Assembly (NCBI RefSeq): GCF_005239225.2
Contig: NC_133302.1
Location: 10,759,991 to 10,823,990, forward strand
DNA: 64,000 bases
Origin: Populus alba
Lineage: Eukaryota; Streptophyta; Magnoliopsida; Malpighiales; Salicaceae
Direction: 5' to 3'
The position numbers and the translations under genes are program-made. Of this stretch, positions 37,398 to 47,910 are shown in pieces (position 1 is the stretch's first letter; the number at the start of each line of letters is the position of its first letter). Under the pieces are notes generated by a model. That model did not search any database. It was not told the DNA's origin and was given only the letters and a program-made list of their open reading frames with translations.

Positions 37398-39750
37398 AGT
37401 TTTTGGCGCCGTTCCCAAGGAGATAAATTTCTATAAAAATTATAAATTTTGTTATATTTTTCTCAATTCACTTTTTGTTTATCTAACTTTTGTTTCTTGT
37501 GTTTTGTCTCCTTTTCTTTTTCTTTTTCCTTTTATTTTCTTCTTTTTATTCTCTTCTTATATGTGCATGAGAGTTTGGTCATGTACATTAAATGATAGAC
37601 TTTATAGGGTATCCTCATCTTCTTTAGAAAACATGGCTGAAGAGGATAATCAATTGCTTTATAATAAGAATAATCGGGTTAGAACACTTAGAGACTACAT
37701 GAATCCAACAAGAACAATTGCGCAATCATGTATATTTTTTCCTCAAGATGCATCTCATTTTAATTTTAAGTCGGACATTATTCAACTTTTATCTTCTTTT
37801 CATAGCTTAAATCTAGAAAATCCATACTTTTATTTGAGAGAATTTAAATAAGTTTGTAACACTTATAGTGACTCAAATTGTAGCATGAACACTATCAGAT
37901 TAAAGCCTTTTCCTTTTTCATTAAAAGATAAAGCTAAAACATGGTTATAAATTTTAAGACCAAGATCCATACGTGCTTGGGATGAAATGCAATAATAATT
38001 TTTAAAAAAGTTTTTTCCGTCTCACATAACAAACTTTTTTAAAAGACAAATCATCACTTTCACTAAAAAAAACAGGGAGAAACATTTTACCAATGTTGGG
38101 ATAGGTATCGAGACTTGCTTAATACTTGCCCTCATCATGGTTTTGAAACTTGGAGTTTGATTTCATATTTTTATGAAGGGTTAACACCTAAAGATAGATA
38201 AATGGTGGAATTGATGTGCAATGAAAATTTTGAAAATAAAGACCCTGATGAAGCAATGGGTTACTTAGATTTGCTAGCTAAAAATGCTTAAAATTAGGAC
38301 ACTACGAGCACTTATGAGGCACCGGGTAAAACTCAACCTCATACATCTAGTGGAGGTATATACAACATTAGAGAAGATCATGACCTCTAAACCAAATTTG
38401 CATCTTTAGATAGAAAAATCGAGGCACTTGAATTTAAAAAGAGTGGTCAATTAAAATATGTTCAAGACATTATATATCAAATCTGTTAAATGAATGAACA
38501 TGCAATCAATGACTATCCAACTTTACCTTCTTTCAAAGAATGTCTTCATGAACAAGCTCGTGCTTTAAATAGTTTCCAAAGTCTCAATCATAACCCATAC
38601 TCACAAACATACAACCCTGATTGGAGAAATCACCCAAATTTCAGTTGGAAGAGTGGTAACAATAATGCATAAACTTCACAGCCACTGTTTCAAGCACACC
38701 ATAATTTCTAAAATTCTCATGGATATGCACCTCTTTATGCTCAACCTCCTAGAAGAAATCTTGAGGAAACACTGCATGCATTCATTGAAAAGTAAGAGAC
38801 AACCAACACTCAACTTGCTCTAAGCATGACAGATTTTAAAGATGCTTTTGTAAAATTCACATATGCTCTCAATTTTCAAGAGAAAGGTAAGTTTTCATCT
38901 CAACCACAACAAAATCCAAAGGGGCAATACAATGCAAATACAAGTAGTTTTAGAAGTCAACACATGGATCAAGTCAAATTAGTCATCACTCTTCGCAGTG
39001 GTAAGGTTATTGAAAAATCCACTCTTGAACCTTGTAAGAAAGATGATGAGTCAATCTCTGAGAATAAGGAAGGGGTTGAATATGAACATTGCAAAGAAAA
39101 GACTGATTCCCCATCAGCACTTCCATTTCCTCATGCCATGACCAAACAGGAAGTAATCGAGGATGAAAAGGGCATCAAAATTGTTGTCGCGGATCATTTG
39201 TCAAAATTGACAATAGATTCGACATCCGACATCACACTAATCGATGATTACTTTCCTGATGAATCTTTACTTTCTCTTAGTTCAATGCCTTGGTTTGCTA
39301 AAAATAACAATTTTCTTGTTTCAGGATTTTTGCCAGCTCATTTAAATAACTAGGACAAAAGAAAGTTTTTGAGCGACGTGCAAAATTTTTATTAGGATGA
39401 CCCTTACTTATTCAAATATTATCCTGATCAAATATTTCAAAGATGCATTCCCAATAATGAGGTAAGTAGTGTCATTAAATTTTGTCACTCTAAGGCACGT
39501 GGGGATCATTTCTCATCAAAAAATACGACTGTAAAAATCTCACCAAGTAGATTTTACTAACCCACTATGTTCAAGGACTCATATGCATTCTGCAAAACCT
39601 ATGAAAATTATCAAAAGGTGGGATTTATTTCAAAACATAGAGAGTCTTTAGATAATCTTCTATTGACTCTTAAGTCTCATCATAGTGGAGATATTCATCA
39701 TGCAATTCATGATTTATAGCCCCATTTTCATAAAGAACATGCTCATCATA
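35829..39750 (+). mobile_element. Athila-type Ty3/gypsy element, truncated and lacking reverse transcriptase
   Basis: The 5' LTR (35829-37397) is followed by a primer site tggcgccgttcccaagga at 37404, close to the tRNA-Asp-type site of Athila elements. Gag starts at ATG 37633 (MAEEDNQLLY) with RTLRDYMNPTRTIAQSCIFF, then LKDKAKTWL near 37935, and a C-terminal PYSQTYNPDWRNHPNFSWKS near 38605. Several in-frame stops break it. A second open stretch, 38826-39353, runs from late gag (ITLRSGKVIEKS) straight into the end of RNase H (VVADHLSKL) and then the integrase zinc-binding region (IDDYFPDESLLSLSSMPWFA; after 39353 GDHFSS and PTMFKDSYAFC). Protease, reverse transcriptase and most of RNase H are absent. 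No 3' LTR follows, so it is also truncated on the right. Confidence 0.85.
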
Positions 39751-39930
39751 GTCTTGGGAATCTGACTAAAAAAAAACTTTGTTTGCCAGTTTTTAAGAAA
39801 ACTAGATGGGAAGCCTATCCCCGACCCATAGAGGCGTTTAAGCCGTTCTTGGACATAAAACCAAGGGAAGATGTGAGCCACAATCACAATTACCTGTACA
39901 TACACATGCTTTTTCAAAAAAAAAAAGAAG

Positions 39931-39933
<3 letters not shown>

Positions 39934-39970
<37 letters not shown>
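39934..39970. repeat. (GA)n microsatellite
   Basis: An uninterrupted GA dinucleotide run, just upstream of the LOG pseudogene leader. Confidence 0.9.
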
Positions 39971-39972
<2 letters not shown>

Positions 39973-40017
39973 CCAACTGACTTCCATATAGGTGATATGA
40001 TTGCATTTTCTTTCTCT

Positions 40018-40030
40018 CATCTATAAAACC
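40018..40030 (+). promoter_or_regulatory. TATA-like box upstream of the LOG pseudogene
   Basis: The sequence catctataaaacc lies about 70 bases before the ATG at 40094 with a pyrimidine-rich leader in between, as in plant core promoters. If it is the original promoter, the copy arose by DNA duplication and not by retroposition. Confidence 0.4.
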
Positions 40031-40093
40031 TTCTTCTTCTTCCCTTCATTTCTACTCAACCCACACATTCTACAAGTATAGACAGGTCTTGAA

Positions 40094-40747
40094 ATGGCAG
40101 GATCCTCAGCTCTTAAAAAAAAAAATATTTATGTTTTTTGTGGATCCAGTCCTGGGAAAGAAAAAGAGTTTATAGAATCGATAAATAATCTTAGTCAGAT
40201 ACTAGCTGAGAGAAAGATTCATTTAGTATATGGGGGAGGCAGCCTTAGGGTAATGAGGAGTGTGTCAACAACTGCATTTTTAGGAGGTAGTCAAGGTTTG
40301 AGAGTCGTCCCCAAAGCTTTAGCAAAAAAGGACATCATTGGAAAAACAATTGGAGAAGAACTACAAGTTTCCACAATGTCTGATTGAATGAATACAATGT
40401 TTAAACATGATGATGCCTTCATTTCCTTACCAAGTGGTCTGGGCACATTGGAAGAAATCTTTTATATTTTCTCTTGGGCCTAACTGTACATTCACCATAA
40501 ACACATAAGTCTATTAAATGTTAATGGTTTTTATGATAAATTGTTGTGTTTTCTTGATCATGTTGTGGAACAGGAATTTCTAACATCTTCGGCATGACAA
40601 ATCATAATCTCTGTTGCTACTACTGAACAATTGATTAACCAATTACAATATTTTATCCCTGTAATTGATCTCTCCATGAGTCGCATAAATTGATCAACTA
40701 AAAAAAACCATAAAAAACTTAAATTGAATTTGAGCCTTCGTTTGTAA
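40094..40747 (+). pseudogene. LOG-like (cytokinin riboside 5'-monophosphate phosphoribohydrolase) pseudogene
   Basis: LOG enzymes release active cytokinin bases from their nucleotides in the cytosol and are usually about 215 residues. This frame of 217 codons runs from MAGSSALKKK through YVFCGSSPGKEKEFIE, LVYGGGSL, GKTIGEELQVSTMSD, a degenerate PGGxGTxxE motif (SLPSGLGTLEEIF), LLNVNGFYD and a C-terminal LKLNLSLRL before TAA at 40745. The reading frame is kept throughout without indels, but four in-frame stops occur: 40385-40387 (TGA), 40481-40483 (TAA), 40595-40597 (TGA) and 40691-40693 (TGA). Motif glycines are also changed (GGGSLRVMR; PSG for PGG). Family genes normally have introns, and this copy has none, suggesting a retrocopy. 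The TATA-like upstream element argues the other way. It cannot make an active enzyme. Confidence 0.9.
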
Positions 40748-42160
40748 ACAAATTATAAAACATACGAGGCATTTTCTAATATCAAATAAACTGATATCTT
40801 TCCACAAAAAACCATAATAAGTTTCTTTTAAAAAAATACATTTAAACATTTTAATTTCATATGACTAGGTCTCTTAAATAAAATTCATATTTTCATAAAA
40901 CAAATAAAAAATACATGGAAAGATTTAGCATTTTTTTTAAATACCAAAATTCAAGAAAAATAGTTTTTATATATCTTTTCATGTATTTTTTAATTTAATA
41001 ACAAGTTTATTAAATTCATAAGAACTTGGCCTACATTTCAAAAAAAAATAAAAATTAACTTGTTTATTTTAATACCAATGATTATGAACTTATAAGTAAG
41101 ATGTGTTCTTGAATATTAAAAAAAAAAATACAAAAAAATTATGTTTGAGCTTTAGAATGGCTAGGTGCGATTCATAAAGTCATGGTTTACTCTATTAGGA
41201 TGGACATGCTTTGACTAATAGACAGACCGACGATTATAAAAACACAACAATATCTTAGTAATTAAACAAATAAACAATGCAACTTTCCTTATATAAAGCG
41301 TACTAAAGGTAATATTATCTTTTCTATACATATTTAATCCTCTTATCTAAACTATAAAGACTAGTTAGAGTTTCTAGTGATTAAAATATTAGGTGATAAC
41401 TTCAAACCCTTTTTAATTGATAAAAGATAAGGATTTTTTTTTTCACATGCACCTGAGAGGACAATCATCGCGACACCACACATATGCAATAAAGAGGATG
41501 GTTGGATCTTAAATTAAAGAATAAAGATAGCCCTCTCTCGTTATATTATATTACTAGCTATTTAGCATGCCCTTTATTGCGGGTCATAAAACAAATTCTA
41601 AAAAACAAATAAACAAGCATGTAGGTTGTTTTGATATGTTTTTTTACATGAAAAATTTGAAAGTATAAATTAAAAAATTTAAAGTCACTACATATAAAGC
41701 ATTACTAATTAAAAAATCATGAAATTCAATCCCTATCAGATTAAATACCAAATGATAAAATCAAGAAAAAAAATAAATTATACAAAAAATCTAAAATAAA
41801 AAATTATAATTAAAAAAATAAGAGTAAAAAATAAAATAAAAATAAATTAGAGGGTAAAGAAATGTTCAATTGGACGGGTTAAATCAAAAGGAAAAATAAC
41901 CTTAACAAAAAAAAAATAAAAAAAATAAAAGCCAAATAAAAATAAAATAAAACAACATATACTTTGAATAAATAGTGAAATTAATAAAACTTTAACAAAA
42001 AATCTAAGAATAAAATGAAATATAAAAAATAAGGTCTGAAAATAAAAAATATAATATATAATAAATTATAATTGAAAAATTTAATTGAAAACAAACAAAA
42101 CTTTTATAAAAAGAATTAAAACAAAAAAAAATAAAAAAAATAAGGATTGAAATTAAATAA
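40748..42160. other. Very AT-rich non-coding DNA
   Basis: Long A- and T-runs with no credible open frame. A frame at 42004-42186 (minus) is low complexity. Confidence 0.6.
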
Positions 42161-42628
42161 CTAAAAATCAAAGACAACAACTGCATGTTTTGTTAGATTA
42201 GAGAGATAAAAGAATGGAAAACAACGATTACCAATGACAAGCTGCTTATAATCTGTCATCACACATCACACCATCACACATCACACCAAGAGAAAAATGA
42301 TATGGTGGCACTTTCAAAGATGATAAAAAAGCAGTTCAGCTATCAGGTGGTGTCTAAGATAGATACCACCCACTCGCTGATATATACTAAAAATCAAAGA
42401 CAACTGCATGTTTTTTTAGATTACAGAGATAAAAGAATGGAAAACAACGATCACTAATGACAAGCTGTTTATCATCTGTCATTTCGCATCACACCAAGAA
42501 AATCTGTCATTTTGCATCACACCAAGAAAAAAAAAGATATGGTGGCACTTTCAAAGATGACAAGAAAGCAGGTTCGGCTACTAGGTGGTGTCTAAGATAA
42601 ATGCCACCCACTCGCTAATATATACTAA
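42161..42628. repeat. Two-copy tandem repeat, units of about 226 and 242 bp
   Basis: Both copies (42161-42386 and 42387-42628) share aaaaatcaaagacaac, agagataaaagaatgg, gatatggtggcactttcaaa and the end ccacccactcgct.atatatactaa. Small internal duplications (catcacacca units) differ between copies. Each copy carries a hairpin-capable segment gtggtgtctaag..agataccac. Confidence 0.8.
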
Positions 42629-42953
42629 GGACACATCAACATTTTTTTTTTAATAAAAGATTAATTATCCAACAAAAAAATACAAAAATCCCCCATGCCT
42701 CTGAAAATTACAAAAACAAATGTGTGAAAGAACAAAAAAACCTGATTGTTCAAGTCTGATCTTTGTTTTTTTATCATTTTTTTGTTCTTTAATTTTTATT
42801 TTTATTTTAATCTATCAAATTAACTACCTCACATCAAAATAATTCTCATCCATTTGATTTGAAACCGGGAAATTAGGAGTTTACACGTTAACACACCAAT
42901 CTTCGGTAGAGGATCACCTTTGATCTTGCTTTGTAAATTCTCATTCTGTCGTC

Positions 42954-45900
42954 TCAGTTATCTGCAGCAAAATATCCAAGTCTGGAGTCACATAAAGATG
43001 GGCATCACATAGAAACATACACAATTATCTTAAAAGGAAAAACCCACCTTGTGGAGAACGAGAGCTTGTGGAGATGCCAGATGAGGCACTGGGAATGGAG
43101 ATCGACAGCTTCGTTGTAGAGAATGAGGTGGAGTTGGATCTATCATCTTTGAGGCCAGACCAAGTGTCCTGGTTCTCAGGCCACTCGTCAAAGAAGGGTC
43201 GAAGCGACTGCCCTTCGTGTTTCACGGGTTCTCCGGTGGTGAAATCACTACTGAAAAATGAATGCTGGGGATAATCATTCTTCAACATCGAGTCGTCAGT
43301 CGATTTCTCCGTGGGGAATGATGAAGCTCTGGATTGCATCAAAGACCAGGCATTGTCTAGCTGTGAGTCCTTCTGGAGACCCCTGTTGCATCCTGAAGGT
43401 TCAGACAAGAAGCTATGCTCGCCACCCTCAGGCTTCAGTCCTTGAAGATACCTATTTTGGCATAATATTAGAACCTTGATAGAAATCTTCTTTTACTATA
43501 ACCTAGAAAACAATTTCCTGACAAGAACTAAATCACGAGGAGAGTCAGCAATGATGGCAGATGGGGTGTCAACCATTTATGGAACCTTCAAAATATTGAT
43601 CTAGCGAAAACACATGCGACATCTCATAAGAAAATCCTATTCTTTTGTGTTCGCATAATATTAGATTTCAAATTGTGTTCCTGTTTCTCCATATACCTTC
43701 ATGAACATGATTTACCTTTGTCAGGAATCAGCCTCCAGGAGAGTTAATGAATCTACGAAGAACAGAAGCTCATTCCATTTGAAGGGGGAGAAAAAGGTAT
43801 CAGCATCAACAAAGTTAAAGACACAAAACCATGATATGGCTCAGAAAGGGATACAGATTAGCAGGATAACAGCAGGAAGTAGAAACTAAGCAAATCGTGG
43901 GATCAAAGTAGGAATAGCAGAGTGGTAAGAGTTCATGAAACTATAATGTCAGGTATGCTCATAGTTTATTTATTTATTTTTAATTTAAAATGAAAAGTCC
44001 TTCGGAACAAAAAGAAAAAAAGAGTAACAGAGAGCAAAAGGAGACAACACCTGGACATGGAACTAGCTTATCACAAGGAGGGCAACATGCTGTTGGCAGA
44101 TAGTAAAGAGAGTACATGCCCAGGATAAAAGTGTAAGGATCCCAGGCAGCAGCTAACCATTTTAACATAAATTTCTGCAGAATCCCAAAAGACACCCTCC
44201 TATCTTTTACCCTTTCAACGGAAACTTAATGAGATACCAAAAGTTTGCATGCTCAAGACAACTTAATGAAATGCATCAAAATAATGTTTTTTTTTTATTT
44301 TTTAAAAAAATATTTCTGACATCAACATATTAAAATTAAAATGATCCAAAAACATTTTAAAAAAATCAAATTTATGAAAAACAATGTTTCAACAGAATTT
44401 CCGAGCATATACTGGAGTGCTTGTCAGAATTCCCCCATAAACTTAACAGCAAAAACAGAAAGCGAAGAAGCAGACCCAAAGCAAAGAGCAGATTTTGACA
44501 GCTATTCTCACAGACACCAGGGCCCAGAAGGGAAACTTGTCTGAACACAAAAAAGGGACATGAAGCATGTAATAAGAAATCCGCACTTATTGCATACACA
44601 CAGGAATTGTATTGCAAGCTTTAATCACCAAGCAGAGAGATATGAACATTTCAAAATTAAAAATAAAATAAAAACCCATAAATAAAGCCTGAGCCGTGTA
44701 GCTATCTTCAGTACCACCAAAATTTGGGTAGAACCTGACAACTCTTTCTCCTCTGAGAATCTCAGGCAATCCATGACCATAAAAAAGCTGTAAGCTTTTT
44801 CTCTCTCTATGATCTGTTCAACCAGAGAGTGAATTAAGTTTACAGCCAATTACTTGCTGAAGACAAATTTTAATGGCTGTCAAGAGTTGTTGGATTAGTT
44901 TTCATCGATATAGAACCAAATCAGAGGGGGAGGAAGCCTGACGAACAAAAATAAATGTCATCCTGTACTTCTTCTCCATTCTATTAGACAACAGAGCCCA
45001 ACTGAAACATGAAAGGTTTTCTCGACATCTCCACTACTCGCATCACCACAGCCCACGAGTAGGGAAAAAGGAATGAAGTGTGCTAGGCATAATTACCAAA
45101 ATCTATACAGTGAAGAACGTATCTGGATTAAATTCTTTTCCCTTTTTTAAATACCATATAACTTGGAATAAGCTTAGCAAATCATCTTTGTCATCTCATC
45201 TAGGATTTATTTTATTTGATTTTCTTTCCTGGTCTAAAAGCATCCAAAAGGCACACAACCAGTAAATAAAAAGTCGATGATACCTGCAATCTTTAGTTGG
45301 GATTCCACGGGGAATGCAGTTCATATGATAATGGGATTGGTTAGGTCCAGAACCAGTGCCCTGGGGATTACCATATGTGCGCAGTGGGAGGTTCTGGAAG
45401 CTCCCTGTTCCACTGCTGCTTCCTGTTACAGTCAGTGATGTCACAGCGGACGATGACTGTGTCATGGTTTGTGATTCCACAGGCTTTCTTGAACGGTTGC
45501 GGCCACGGTGCATGTGGCGCTCACAGTACTTGGAGTCCGGGTATGCATCTTTGGAGCACCTCCACTTCTTGCCGTCGGTCCTCCTGCATCGACCTGGCTC
45601 CGGATCCACCTTCTTCCCATAGAAAGTGCAATAGCCCACTGCAAAATGATGCTCAAAATGTTATCACAAACAATTTCATACCAACAACAAGACAAGCAGG
45701 AGACACACTATGCCACAATAAATATAATATACACAGCATTGAGAACATGATGATTCCTTATATTAAGAACGGTACAGCCTTTACAAGCAGCAGTGTCAGA
45801 CTTTGTTATAAAATAAGTGATATGGCATCTCCTAATCACCATATCACATGACTAAAGAAATATGAAAGAGAGAATCAAATCCTTGGAGAAAGCAACGGTC

Positions 45901-46729
45901 ATGGCAAGAAATTAAAGGTTGCATCAATACAATACACAAAACCATTTAGATGATTGACATTACAATTTTATCTCTTCAAGAAATTCTGAAGAAGTGGAAA
46001 AATGTCAAATCTTTCGCCCTTGAAAGCTGATATATTGACCACATAATTAGTAGCCCACAAACCTCGACTGTGATCAAAATGAATAAAAAAAAAAGGATGT
46101 TCCAACAGATTTAAAATCAATTAAAACGAATAGCCAGCCTTTGAAATCCAAATCTACCAGATATATATCAACATGCACTTAGTAATGATAATAACAATAA
46201 AGGGAAATACTTCTCCATGATAATCAGGAAAACAACATAACTGTGTAAACTTGAAATTACTTATCCATAACAAGAAAACGTAAAAAATTGAAAGCAAAGT
46301 TTCAGTGTTTAAACAGGAAGAAGACGCAGAAGGACAAGGGAAAGGGCTGTCTATACTCGACACGATCCCCTAATCAAATCGAGAAGAAACCCAATGAAGA
46401 CTCTAAATCAGTGGCCAAGAAATGGAAGCTACAGTATACACATAAATGTATATGTGTGAAGGAGGAATATATAGAGCTGGCTTACTGGCGGGATGGTGGA
46501 AGAATCTATGAGAAATGGACTCAAAGCTCCTCTGAATAGGAAGCACAAGATCAGGTGGAACACGCAGACCTGCCACCATGTACTTATAGATCAAAGCTTG
46601 ATGTTCCAGTTCTTGCCATTGCGATACTGTAAATGGCGACCTCATGGTCATCACTCCTGTCCCCATCCCCCCAGATGTCACCCATGCTGCACCACCACCC
46701 CCAGCCCCTCCTGCACCAATAGTACTCAT
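42954..46729 (-). CDS. Growth-regulating factor (GRF) transcription factor, intact, 336 aa
   Basis: Coding exons on the minus strand are 46486-46729, 45284-45638, 43048-43451 and 42954-42961 (8 bases ending in TGA). They sum to 1011 bases, exactly 337 codons, with consensus GT/AG sites at every junction. The QLQ domain (residues about 31-66, [14 protein letters not shown]) binds GIF coactivators. The WRC domain (about 93-136) has the C3H zinc pattern C99-x9-C109-x10-C120-x2-H123 and a basic nuclear-localisation-type stretch. The C-terminal region has LRPFFDEWP and LSISIP motifs, placing it near rice GRF3/4/5. GRFs are nuclear activators of leaf and organ growth. A miR396 site lies in exon 2. 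Position 56 is Arg (AGLRVPP) where relatives usually have Pro. The first in-frame ATG is chosen as start, since a TAG lies upstream in frame. A GIF partner is not in this window. Confidence 0.92.
43452..45283 (-). other. GRF intron 2 with a MITE fragment
   Basis: This 1832-base intron starts GTATCATCG after codon AG and ends with aaaatag before GTATCTTC. It carries a fragment of the MITE family at about 44283-44380. The open frames inside it (43701-43889, 44341-44849 and others) are not conserved GRF sequence. Confidence 0.8.
44283..44380 (+). mobile_element. MITE fragment in GRF intron 2
   Basis: The stretch tttctgacatcaacatattaaaa followed by aaaatgatccaaaaacattttaa matches the interior of the MITE at 6938-7150 in the same orientation. 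Terminal repeats are not visible, so only an internal piece remains. Confidence 0.55.
45475..45496 (-). promoter_or_regulatory. miR396 target site in the GRF mRNA
   Basis: The minus strand reads CCGTTCAAGAAAGCCTGTGG followed by AA, the conserved miR396 target at the end of the WRC domain in most plant GRF genes. It encodes RSRKPVE, so it constrains both RNA and protein. It implies post-transcriptional repression of this gene by miR396. Confidence 0.88.
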
Positions 46730-46884
46730 ATCCACCACCACCACTACCGCTACTAGTTTTGGCTACTGATAATACCACTACTGCTGTACTAACTAGCGAT
46801 CACAATATTAGCAGAAACTAAAAACAAATGAGCGCTGAGTGACAGGGATGAGGAGAAACACGGGACACAGATCAAACCGTGTCT

Positions 46885-46925
46885 GAACCATCCAGGGTAT
46901 ATATATATATATATATAAAACAATG
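46885..46925 (-). promoter_or_regulatory. Probable TATA region of the GRF gene
   Basis: On the minus strand ttttatatatatatatatat lies about 165-190 bases before the start codon, at a (TA)n run (46899-46917). With a start about 30 bases further on, the leader would be roughly 150 bases. The simple repeat makes the exact box unclear. A short alternating gc run (46942-46953) follows upstream. Confidence 0.4.
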
Positions 46926-46999
46926 AGTGCCCGTGTATATGTGCGCGCGCGCGTGTCGCAGTCTCAGTGAGTGTGGGGAGGGGATCCTGAAGGCCAAGT

Positions 47000-47530
47000 A
47001 TGGCGTTAATAAAGATGGCTAGCAAATTGTGATTAGTAGTAGTAGGAGTAACTAATGTTGTTCCATATTCAATCAAGGCAGCCTCTCACTGCTCAGTTGT
47101 TGGGGCCATGAGGCTACAGTAAGTGATTCTTGTAGTAATTCTCTCTTATGGGAAGGTGATTTCCACGTAGGCAGTGGGACCCTGTCTTTGGCAGCTGTAG
47201 ATTTTTCTTCTTTTTGGAGAAGTGATATCTACTGCTTCTCTTTCCCCTGCCAGAATGTAGGTTTCATGGCATGGCATGGCATGGCTTTTGGACCACAATA
47301 AGATCTAGTGGTGGGCAAGGCCTCAATTACTTTTCCTTTTATTTTTTTAATTATTATTTGATACATATCCGAAGTGGAGAGAGATAAAAACCTTGCCAAA
47401 AAGGTTTTTATATATTTAGCCGAATTTGGCGGAATGATAAAAACCTTGACTAAATAAATAGTTAAATGGTATAATATATATATATATATATATATATGAG
47501 ACCAAAATCCATAAAAAAAAAATTAATAAT
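47000..47530. other. GRF upstream region
   Basis: Probably contains the GRF promoter. It holds an atggc pentamer repeated four times (about 47267-47286) and a (ta)n run at 47473-47497. No gene is supported. Confidence 0.5.
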
Positions 47531-47534
47531 TTAA

Positions 47535-47910
47535 AGTACTACTAGATTTAACAGTTTTATCAGTGGAAATATCTATTGATATTTATATTTATAGTTCGTT
47601 GATACGTATATTACCAATAGGCTCACGAAAAGAAATAGTTTATCGAAAAAATTTTCATTGATAATTTATGGTATGTCGATAAGTTTATTAGTAATAAATA
47701 TACCAATAAATTTACAGATAGATAAAGTGCGTCAAAAATAAATAAATTTACCCACTTTATTCTATCGGTATCTCCATTGGTCAATTTAATATACCATTGA
47801 CATGAAAACTGTATGTAATATCATTGGTGTTTTTATTTGTTCGTCGATATATCCATTATTAAATATAATATATCACCAACAGAATATCATCTATAATTTC
47901 ATCGGTGAGT
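47535..47910. mobile_element. Degenerate CACTA-like terminus (candidate)
   Basis: The start tactactagatttaacag resembles the CACTA end at 60620, and the next bases (cagtggaaatatctattgatattt) parallel its accgacggaatatttctgtcggtatttt. Many decayed inverted motifs follow (gtcgata, tatcggta, ccattgg, tcgtcgata, accaacagaat, catcggtg). They look like CCGTCGGT/ACCGACGG units that have lost C and G. No transposase remains and the second end is not identified. Confidence 0.4.

Noticed and set aside
37318..37632. N-terminal extension of the Athila gag frame
   Set aside because: It overlaps the LTR end and primer site, and the gag start MAEEDNQ at 37633 fits the family.
39934..39970. (GA)n as a CRISPR-like or regulatory array
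   Set aside because: It is a plain dinucleotide microsatellite with no spacers; no CRISPR structure exists in this eukaryotic window.
43068..43479. Plus-strand frames across GRF exon 3
   Set aside because: They are shadows of the real minus-strand exon.
45356..45851. Plus-strand frames of up to 158 codons across the WRC exon
   Set aside because: They are antisense to a conserved, correctly spliced GRF exon and have no motif of their own.
46584..46778. Alternative minus-strand start frame [10 protein letters not shown] for the GRF
   Set aside because: It is out of frame with the QLQ domain; the frame beginning at 46729 continues into QLQ and all splice junctions.
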